Shown here: positions 1 through 5,114 of the stretch, one piece after another | Numbering within the stretch: position 1 is the first letter of the stretch | How the letters are laid out: the number at the start of each line of letters is the position of its first letter | Assembly (NCBI GenBank): GCA_002256055.1 | Contig: NKIE01000053.1 | Span: forward strand, 1-11,006 | DNA length: 11,006 bases | Direction of reading: 5' to 3' | DNA from: Pseudomonas sp. PGPPP3 | GTDB taxonomy: Bacteria > Pseudomonadota > Gammaproteobacteria > Pseudomonadales > Pseudomonadaceae | Notes under the pieces: generated by a model | Databases searched by the model: none | The model's input: the letters and a program-made list of their open reading frames with translations, nothing else | What the model was told of the DNA's origin: nothing | Translations under genes and position numbers: made by a program

Positions 1-1623
1 AAAGCGAATCCGCGCACTGCCGTCTGCCTCGGGCTCCACCACGAACTCCGGTGCAAAGCGGTCACTGGCCAACAGCTCACGCTGGGGCGCCCATGGCACA
101 TCGCCCAGCAGACTGCAGCCTGCCGGCAGGGCCCGCCGGGGGTCCTGCACCAGCATCTGGCTGGCCGGCAACGCCAGCGCGGCCACGGCATCAAAGCGCT
201 GCGCAAACGCGATGCCGCTGTCGGGCAGCAACGGCCGGTAGTCACCGGCCAGCGTGCCGAGGGCGACGTCAGCGGGCACAAGCGCTGGCTGCAGCGCCAC
301 CGGACCCCGGCTCTGGCCATGGTCCGCCAGGACCAGGTTGCCTCGGGCCACGCTGATGTCGGGCGTGGCCACCAGGGCATCGCCGATCTGGGCCGACAGG
401 CACAGCGCCATGGGCAGCGCGTCCTCCGCCGCCCAGCGCAGCTGCCACAGCGCTGTGCCGGTGAGCGGGTCCTTGGCAGGTTCGGCGCTCACCAGCCGCA
501 CGGCCCAGCGGCGCGAGGCATCGGCGTCCTGCGCCAGCCCTGTGAGCGGGCTGATGTCCTCCTCGAACAGCAGCACCTCGCCAGCGGCCAGCGTGGCCCC
601 CTCATCGATCAGGGTGGCCTGCGTGGCGCCCGCTGCCAGCCAGCACGCCTCGTCGCTCCAGGTGTAGAAGCGCATCCGGCTGCGGGCGCGCCAGGGCGTG
701 ACCGGGTGCAGCGTCTCGAACACCAGCGTCTCGTCGTCCAGCGCGCGCGCCAGTTCGGCGCTGCCCAGCACCGCGCCGACGGCTTCGCCACGGGTCAGCA
801 GTGGGGTGTGAGCCGGCACTGGCGGCAGGTCGGCGTCCACTTCCAGCGACACCCAGGCCCGGGCGTTGCAGCCGTCGTGCATGGCGTAGTCCAGCAAGCG
901 GGCGTGGCGCCGCAGCGAGATGCGGCTGCGCGACGTGCCCAGGTAGGCCTCGGTGGCCACCGCGTCCTGGTAGTAGCTGAGGTGGTCGCCCACATAGGCC
1001 AGCAACTCCACCAGCGCCACCTGCAGGTCGGCCGGATTGCGCTGCGCAAAGCCGGGCACCAGCACGCCCAATCGGTCCAGCATCAGATCGCGAAAGCTGC
1101 CGAAGTCCTTGGCCAGGTAGTTCAGGTCGGGCTCGTCGGCCGGCGCCGGCGGGCAGTCGCTGGCGGTGGCGCAATCAAAGTCCGACGGGCATTGGGCCTT
1201 GAACGAGAACGCGATCAGCGCCAGGCGCGGGTCAAACCCCGGGGCCGGCTGGCCTGGTGCGGCCGGGTCCACCAGGCGCAAGGTGTAGTCGGAGAAGTCG
1301 CCCGCGGCCGATGCGCGAAGCTGCAGCAGGTAGTCGCCGGTGACGGCATCGGGCACGGTGCTGGTCTTGGTCACGGTCAGGCGAATGCCCGTGATCCGGC
1401 TGCCGCCGTCGAGCAGGCAATGGGCATCGGCGAGCGCGCCGGTGGGCTGCAGGCACCAGACGTTGAGGGTGCGCTGGTCGCTGGTGGCAACCTCCAGGAA
1501 GTCGATGGCGTTCAGCGCTGCACCGGGATGGGCGGCGTTGTGGGTGCGCACCTGCGCCAGGCGCCGACTCAGCGCGCAGCAATAGCGCGGGTTGGTCGCG
1601 CCCAGCGCCACCGCGGTGCTCAT
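1..1623 (-). CDS. eCIS baseplate protein, gp6/J-like (Afp11-type), 3' end beyond window
   Basis: Baseplate wedge component related to phage gpJ/T4 gp6 and Afp11, which forms the ring around the spike hub. The frame is open from the ATG at 1623 to base 1, giving 541 visible residues without a stop; the C-terminus is missing. The family-defining block lies around residues 166-235: a D-L-N-Y-L-A-K-D-F segment, then R-N-P-A-D-L, then V-E-L-L-A-Y-V-G-D-H-L-S-Y-Y-Q-D-A, then an R-R-H-A-R-L-L-D-Y run. These match what I know of 'putative baseplate assembly protein' members in eCIS loci. Three cysteines at residues 145, 151 and 157 precede this block. The start overlaps the gp25 stop by ATGA, preceded by a GGGG run, which supports translational coupling. 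Family assignment is firm; the exact counterpart in Afp is inferred from recalled motifs and gene order. Confidence 0.9.
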   Translation of the reverse strand, partial: MSTAVALGATNPRYCCALSRRLAQVRTHNAAHPGAALNAIDFLEVATSDQRTLNVWCLQPTGALADAHCLLDGGSRITGIRLTVTKTSTVPDAVTGDYLLQLRASAAGDFSDYTLRLVDPAAPGQPAPGFDPRLALIAFSFKAQCPSDFDCATASDCPPAPADEPDLNYLAKDFGSFRDLMLDRLGVLVPGFAQRNPADLQVALVELLAYVGDHLSYYQDAVATEAYLGTSRSRISLRRHARLLDYAMHDGCNARAWVSLEVDADLPPVPAHTPLLTRGEAVGAVLGSAELARALDDETLVFETLHPVTPWRARSRMRFYTWSDEACWLAAGATQATLIDEGATLAAGEVLLFEEDISPLTGLAQDADASRRWAVRLVSAEPAKDPLTGTALWQLRWAAEDALPMALCLSAQIGDALVATPDISVARGNLVLADHGQSRGPVALQPALVPADVALGTLAGDYRPLLPDSGIAFAQRFDAVAALALPASQMLVQDPRRALPAGCSLLGDVPWAPQRELLASDRFAPEFVVEPEADGSARIRF

Positions 1624-1979
1624 GGCAGCCCCGGCATGAACTGGGCCGTGACCCGCTGCTGGCTCAGGCGCAGCACGTAGCGCACCAGCACCGTCAATTG
1701 CGCGTCGCTGGCGTCGATGTCGACCGCCTCGACCACGATCAGGCTGCCCAACCACTGCTGCAGCGCGCCCTGCACGGTGACCTGCAGTGCGGCGGCCAGG
1801 GTGTCGCTGTTGGGCGCAAACACCAGCTGCAGCAGGCCACAGCCGAAATCCGGCCGGTTGACGCGCTCGCCCGGTGCGGTGAAGAGCACCTGCTCGATCA
1901 TCTGGTGCACATGCGCGGCGTCAGCCGCCTCGGCGCTGCGGCCGCGCGGGTCGATGCGATAGGGAAAGGCCAGGTTCAT
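1620..1979 (-). CDS. gp25/W-like baseplate wedge protein (Afp9-type)
   Basis: A 119-residue protein of the GPW/gp25 family, a small wedge protein that connects the baseplate to the first sheath ring in contractile tails and eCIS. The family signature is visible: an N-terminal F-P-Y-R-I-D segment at residues 5-10, the V-L-F-T-A-P-G-E-R-V-N-R-P-D-F-G-C-G-L motif at 31-49, and an amphipathic C-terminal half with beta strands (V-E-A-V-D at 83-87, L-T-V-L-V-R-Y at 95-101). Length is normal for the family. An upstream in-frame extension to 2318 exists, but it runs antisense-frame through the PAAR gene, so the ATG at 1979 next to the family N-terminus was chosen. The ribosome-binding site before it is weak. 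Its stop overlaps the start of the gp6-like gene (ATGA). Expected to act cytoplasmically during particle assembly. Confidence 0.92.
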   Translation of the reverse strand: MNLAFPYRIDPRGRSAEAADAAHVHQMIEQVLFTAPGERVNRPDFGCGLLQLVFAPNSDTLAAALQVTVQGALQQWLGSLIVVEAVDIDASDAQLTVLVRYVLRLSQQRVTAQFMPGLP

Positions 1980-2032
1980 GGCGGGCTCGGGGTGGTGGTG
2001 GCGGTGGGCAAGGGCGGCGGGCGAGGGCCGCC
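1980..2032. other. PAAR-gp25 intergenic gap with G-quadruplex motif on plus strand
   Basis: This 53-base gap contains four GGG runs at 2006-2008, 2012-2014, 2019-2021 and 2025-2027, separated by loops of 3, 4 and 3 bases. That fits the canonical G-quadruplex pattern. The G-rich strand is the template strand for this operon, so the mRNA is C-rich here. No terminator-like hairpin with a U-run is present. A functional role is not shown, since G-runs are common in DNA of this composition. Confidence 0.5.
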
Positions 2033-2356
2033 TCAGGTCGCGATCACGCGGGTCTGCGCCACCACCGGCAGCAGCGGCGTGCCCGTGGGCGCACAGATCG
2101 AGGCGCCACTCATCACCAACACCGGCAGGCCACCGACCAGCACACGGGTGGCCCCGCTGAGCCACTGGCCGGTGATGCAGGGGCCGTTGCCGGCGATGGG
2201 CGGGGGCATGGCGCAACCGGCCACCAGGTACGGCGCGCCCAAGGTGACCACGGGTTGCCCGCTGACCAGGACCCGAGGATTGGGCGCGGTGGGCGTGGCC
2301 TGGCCGCCATGGCTGCACAGCACGGTGGCACCAAGGTGGAGAACGGGTCCGGGCAT
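2033..2356 (-). CDS. PAAR-like spike-tip protein (Afp10-type), cysteine-rich
   Basis: A 107-residue protein likely to cap the spike as the membrane-piercing tip. It shows the eCIS PAAR-like pattern: L-H-L-G-A-T-V-L-C-S-H-G-G at residues 6-18, P-N-P-R-V-L-V-S-G at 25-33, G-C-A at 47-49, G-P-C-I-T at 58-62, and a duplicated half-motif V-L-V-G-G-L-P-V-L at 72-80 followed by S-I-C-A-P-T-G-T-P at 86-94. Candidate metal ligands are H7, C14, H16, C48, C60 and C88. This resembles PAAR-like/DUF4280-type proteins more than the classical PAAR repeat with three histidines and one cysteine. ATG 2356 was preferred over the in-frame GTG at 2365 because a GGAG sits eight bases before the ATG and the GTG is part of that site. 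It lies between the gp5-like spike gene and gp25, as expected for a tip protein, but with looser spacing than the rest of the operon. Confidence 0.85.
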   Translation of the reverse strand: MPGPVLHLGATVLCSHGGQATPTAPNPRVLVSGQPVVTLGAPYLVAGCAMPPPIAGNGPCITGQWLSGATRVLVGGLPVLVMSGASICAPTGTPLLPVVAQTRVIAT

Positions 2357-2364
2357 GATCGGCA

Positions 2365-2368
2365 CTCC
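2365..2368 (-). promoter_or_regulatory. Shine-Dalgarno site of the PAAR-like gene
   Basis: GGAG read on the minus strand, eight bases upstream of the ATG at 2356. It decides the start, because the alternative GTG codon (2363-2365) overlaps this site. Confidence 0.7.
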
Positions 2369-2383
2369 AAAGGCGTGGCGGGT

Positions 2384-2437
2384 GTGGTGCGGGAGCGCGG
2401 TGGTGCGGGAGCGCGGTGGTGCGGTGGTGCGGTGGTG
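2384..2437. repeat. GC-rich tandem repeat (16-mer twice, then 8-mer units)
   Basis: Two adjacent perfect copies of the 16-mer GTGGTGCGGGAGCGCG occupy 2384-2399 and 2400-2415. They are followed by GTGGTGCG at 2416-2423 and 2424-2431 and a partial GTGGTG at 2432-2437. The 16-mer itself begins with the 8-mer, so the array looks as if it grew by replication slippage. It fills most of the gap between the gp5-like stop (2444) and the PAAR-like start (2356). On the transcript it is C-rich and G-poor for part of its length. Confidence 0.9.
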
Positions 2438-2443
2438 ACGGGT

Positions 2444-2959
2444 TCAGATCACCGTCAATGCGCCCGCATTGATGGTCACCGACGGGCCGGCCATCACGAT
2501 GCTGGCGCCCTGACCGTTGGACAGCGTGATGCCAACCTCGCTGATCGAGATCAGGGCGCCGCTGCGGCCCTTGAGCAACAGGCCGCCCGCCGGCCCCGGC
2601 AGGTCACTGATCACCAGGGTGTTCTGGCCCGTGGTCTGCAGCACGATGCTGGGCGAGACCGGCAGCCCGGCCAGCGCCAGTGCGGGCACTTCGGCTGCGC
2701 TGCCCCTGAAGCCCCCCACCCAGATCGGATAGTCGGGGTCACCGTGCTCGAACTCCACCCACACCCCCGAGCCAATGGCCGGCAGCACGAACAGGCCGCT
2801 CTGCTTGCCGGCCAGCGGCACACAGGGCATGGCCCAGCTGGACGGGATCAGGCCGGCCACATCGGGCACCTGCACCTGCAGCCGCCCGATCTGCATCGGG
2901 TCCACGTTGTTCAGCACCATGCCGCGGTACTTGCCGAAATAACGATGGTCGTCGCTCAT
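2444..2959 (-). CDS. gpV/gp5-like baseplate spike protein with OB fold (C-terminal half of Afp8/VgrG)
   Basis: A 171-residue central spike protein of the phage baseplate assembly protein V / gp5 OB-fold family. The OB-fold lies at residues 6-90: Y-F-G-K-Y-R-G near the start, D-P-M-Q-I-G-R-L-Q-V-Q-V-P, then G-S-G-V-W-V-E-F-E-H-G-D-P-D-Y-P-I-W-V-G-G. The last segment (about 110-171) is short alternating strands rich in G, S, V, I and T, consistent with a trimeric beta-helical needle on which the PAAR-like tip sits. No lysozyme domain is present, as usual for eCIS. The ATG at 2959 gives the family N-terminus. It lies 44 bases after the gp27-like gene without a clear Shine-Dalgarno sequence. In Afp and VgrG the two parts are one polypeptide; here they are separate genes. 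Confidence 0.92.
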   Translation of the reverse strand: MSDDHRYFGKYRGMVLNNVDPMQIGRLQVQVPDVAGLIPSSWAMPCVPLAGKQSGLFVLPAIGSGVWVEFEHGDPDYPIWVGGFRGSAAEVPALALAGLPVSPSIVLQTTGQNTLVISDLPGPAGGLLLKGRSGALISISEVGITLSNGQGASIVMAGPSVTINAGALTVI

Positions 2960-3003
2960 GGGGGTACAGGCTTGAGGGCAGTTGGAATGGATGGCTTCGG
3001 AGG

Positions 3004-4128
3004 CTAGACCGGCACCCGCGCTAGCGTGGAGACCAGACCGTTGCGGGTCAGCACAAAGCTCTGCTTGAGCTCGCCGGGCTTGAGCGTGCTGGTCACGCTC
3101 TTGACGTAGTACAGGCCGTCGAAGGCGGTGCCGGCGCCGCGCACCCCCACCAGCGAGCGCGCGCGCAGCAACTGGCCGTAACGCAGCACATCGAGGTTGC
3201 CGGTGGCCGTGACCACCTCGCTGGAGCCCGAGGCCTTGGCCAGGCCCTTGCCCAGTGCGGCCAGCGGCGAGAGCTTGGCCGTGTCCTTCATGAACTCGAT
3301 GGCCTTGGGCAGCGGGGGCAGCAGGCCCAGCGGCGGGTTCAGCAGGCTGACCGACGGGATGGGCAGCGGAATCGGGAACTTGGTGATGGCGTTCTGGATG
3401 AACACCACCGGCAGCGTCGAGCCCTCATTGCTGAACTTGAACGACAGCGCCTCGCAGTTGCTGTGGGCGTCCATGCCGATGTTGAGCGCCGTCTGCGGCA
3501 GGCCGAGCTTGATCTCCGGCCCCCAATAGGCGGTGTTGGTGCCGGGCACCGGGCCGGGCTCGACGTAGAACACATGGCCCACGTCCTTGGCCAGCTTGTT
3601 GATGTACTGCAGGTCGGTGCCCTGCTGCACGGGGATGCGCTCGACCGGGATCGGCAGATCGGAGAACACCGCCGGGATCACCAGCGGGATCATGCCGAAG
3701 ACCGCGTACTTGGCGATCATCAGCGCCACCCGGGCCTCGGCCGGCATGGCCGGGTACGGCAGGCCGCTGAACTCCTGCTGGTCCATGGCCACCGACAGGT
3801 CCTTGCCACTGACGGTCAGCGTGGATTGGCCGGGCTCGTTGGAGCCGGCCAGTTCCTGGTGCGTGACCATGCCGTCCATCAGCACATCGGGCCGGCCATT
3901 GATCGTGAGCACCAGCAAGACCCGCAGCCACGGCACCTGCCCACCGGCGAGCACCAGCAAGGTGTGCAACGGCGAGTGGTTGCTCACCGCAAACGCCAAC
4001 TGGAAGCCACTGGCCGAGCCCGCCGCGCTGGTGACCGTGATCGACTGCAGCGCATCGACGATGGGCTTGGGCGCGGGCACGGGCACCGCCGGCCCCACCA
4101 GCATCGTCAGGTGCACACCTCTAAGCAT
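3004..4128 (-). CDS. gpD/gp27-like baseplate hub protein (N-terminal half of Afp8/VgrG)
   Basis: A 374-residue hub protein of the phage late control D (gpD) / gp27 family, which forms the trimeric ring joining tube and spike. Supporting motifs are I-N-G-R-P-D-V-L-M-D-G at residues 76-86, L-T-V-S-G-K-D-L-S at 104-112, the characteristic V-Q-Q-G-T-D-L-Q-Y-I-N-K-L-A at 167-180, and V-F-Y-V-E-P-G at 186-192 followed by Y-W-G-P-E at 201-205. The C-terminal D-G-L-Y-Y-V-K-S-V (337-345) and L-K-Q-S-F-V-L-T-R-N-G-L (354-365) are typical late-control-D endings. A longer frame reaches 4248, but those extra 40 residues lie over the preceding gene and look like noise. ATG 4128 gives an 8-base overlap with that gene. 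ATG 4104, preceded by AGAGG at a rather long 13 bases, is the alternative and would give 366 residues. A proline- and leucine-rich stretch at 251-274 looks like a flexible insertion. Confidence 0.9.
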   Translation of the reverse strand: MLRGVHLTMLVGPAVPVPAPKPIVDALQSITVTSAAGSASGFQLAFAVSNHSPLHTLLVLAGGQVPWLRVLLVLTINGRPDVLMDGMVTHQELAGSNEPGQSTLTVSGKDLSVAMDQQEFSGLPYPAMPAEARVALMIAKYAVFGMIPLVIPAVFSDLPIPVERIPVQQGTDLQYINKLAKDVGHVFYVEPGPVPGTNTAYWGPEIKLGLPQTALNIGMDAHSNCEALSFKFSNEGSTLPVVFIQNAITKFPIPLPIPSVSLLNPPLGLLPPLPKAIEFMKDTAKLSPLAALGKGLAKASGSSEVVTATGNLDVLRYGQLLRARSLVGVRGAGTAFDGLYYVKSVTSTLKPGELKQSFVLTRNGLVSTLARVPV

Positions 4129-4444
4129 GGGGCACCCCGGGCAGACCTTCGGGCAAGGTGATGCGCACCGTGCGCTCGGGCTGCTCCAGCGCATCGGGGT
4201 GCAGCGCGCCGTTGGCATCGGCGATGCGCCAGAACTGCAGCGGATCACCCAGGTACTGCCAGGTCAGCCGGTCCAGGCGCTCGCCCTGGGCCACGGTGTG
4301 CAGTGTGAAGGTGACGAACCGCGACGGATCGGGCACCCAGCGGCGGCGAAGCCAGCTGCGCTCGGTGCCATCGGCCTGCGTCTGGGTGGCCACATCCAGG
4401 CCGGCATAGCGGCTGGTCGGCGGGAAGGGATTGTGTGCACTCAT
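4121..4444 (-). CDS. LysM/tail protein X-like baseplate adaptor
   Basis: A 107-residue protein whose second half (about 48-97) resembles a LysM or phage tail X-like fold: L-H-T-V-A-Q-G-E-R-L-D-R-L at 48-60, Y-L-G-D-P at 64-68, W-R-I-A-D-A-N at 72-78, then R-T-V-R-I-T-L-P at 91-98. Here LysM-type folds act as structural adaptors under the hub rather than as cell-wall anchors. There is no signal peptide or membrane segment. The first 40 residues are polar and unassigned apart from a W-L-R-R-R-W patch at 31-36. Its start overlaps the tube-family gene by ATGA and its stop overlaps the hub gene start by eight bases, so it is tightly coupled on both sides. In Afp7 the LysM domain is fused to the tube-family domain; here it appears to be a separate polypeptide, which I infer from the adjacency. 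Confidence 0.78.
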   Translation of the reverse strand: MSAHNPFPPTSRYAGLDVATQTQADGTERSWLRRRWVPDPSRFVTFTLHTVAQGERLDRLTWQYLGDPLQFWRIADANGALHPDALEQPERTVRITLPEGLPGVPHA

Positions 4445-5097
4445 GGCAGCCCCCCAAGGCCGAAGCTGGCGAGGCTGCCCCCCGAGGCGCGTCCGGCCAT
4501 CTGTTCCTTGCGCTGCTGGTAGACCAGGTACAGGTGGCCGCCCTTGTCGTCATAGCCCAGGTCGTTGACGCTGAGCACGCGCATGCCCAGGCTGACTTTG
4601 GCGCGGATCGGATTGAGCTGGGCGTCGAACGCCTCTTCGACGATGGAGAAGTCGGTCAGCCGCACCGGCACCACCCGGTCCTTGCCCCAGACGAACAGGG
4701 TCAGCGGCGCCTGAACCGGCACGATCTCCAGCGTGCCGGCCATGGCCAGCTGGTTGTTGGCAATCAGCGCCGCACTGTCGGGGTAGACGATGGTCTCCAG
4801 CAAGGCCAGTTGCGCCTGCACGCCCAGGCTCACGGCGGCCGGGTTCCGCTCGGGGAACTCGAGCTGGTCGGTGGCATCGATCTCGGCGTCGAGCTTGAAG
4901 GTCTCGATCGGCGGGCCCTTCAGGCGCAGCGGCTCGCTGTAGGCCGCCGAGCCGCCGGCGGTCTGCGGCTGCAGGCTTCGCGTGAGCTGGTCGGGGTTGT
5001 ACTGCAGCGCAATCACGCGCCGCACGGCGCCGCTGACCGGATCGATCAGGATCAGGCCGCCCTTGAGCACGCGGGGAGAGCCGGGAAAGCCAGTCAT
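4441..5097 (-). CDS. CIS tube-family protein (Afp7-type tube initiator, N-terminal domain)
   Basis: A 218-residue protein of the contractile injection system tube-protein family that, in Afp and PVC, sits between the inner tube and the spike hub. It shows the family opening G-S-P-R-V-L-K-G-G at residues 6-14, then the hallmark Q-Y-N-P-D-Q-L-T-R-S-L at 32-42, followed by L-R-L-K-G-P-P-I-E-T-F-K-L-D-A-E-I-D-A-T-D-Q-L (about 57-79). The centre and C-terminal half alternate short strands with a conserved-looking V-P-V-R-L-T-D-F-S-I-V-E-E-A-F (about 142-156). The glycine-rich end (G-L-G-G-L-P) looks like a flexible tail leading toward the LysM partner encoded next. The ATG at 5097 has a good GGAGA nine bases upstream. 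The stop codon overlaps the next start by ATGA. Confidence 0.9.
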   Translation of the reverse strand: MTGFPGSPRVLKGGLILIDPVSGAVRRVIALQYNPDQLTRSLQPQTAGGSAAYSEPLRLKGPPIETFKLDAEIDATDQLEFPERNPAAVSLGVQAQLALLETIVYPDSAALIANNQLAMAGTLEIVPVQAPLTLFVWGKDRVVPVRLTDFSIVEEAFDAQLNPIRAKVSLGMRVLSVNDLGYDDKGGHLYLVYQQRKEQMAGRASGGSLASFGLGGLP

Positions 5098-5106
5098 GGT
5101 GGCGTG

Positions 5107-5111
5107 TCTCC
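5107..5111 (-). promoter_or_regulatory. Shine-Dalgarno site of the CIS tube-family gene
   Basis: GGAGA on the minus strand, nine bases before the ATG at 5097 and inside the short gap after the DUF4157 gene stop. It is the clearest ribosome-binding site in the window and suggests that this structural gene is initiated independently of the long gene before it. Confidence 0.75.
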
Positions 5112-5114
5112 GAA

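Noticed and set aside
319..1680. Plus-strand open frame of 453 residues opposite the gp6-like gene
   Set aside because: The minus-strand frame has a conserved baseplate core here; the plus-strand product has only arginine-, glutamine- and glycine-rich sequence.
1980..2318. N-terminal extension of the gp25 gene to 2318
   Set aside because: The extra residues overlap the PAAR-like gene in another frame and do not resemble gp25; the family N-terminus begins at the ATG at 1979.
2960..3003. Possible terminator between hub and spike genes
   Set aside because: No stem of useful length followed by a U-run could be found on the minus strand; the genes are co-functional and likely co-transcribed.
4129..4248. 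N-terminal extension of the gpD-like gene to 4248
   Set aside because: The extra 40 residues are a cysteine/arginine/proline-rich out-of-frame reading of the LysM-like gene.
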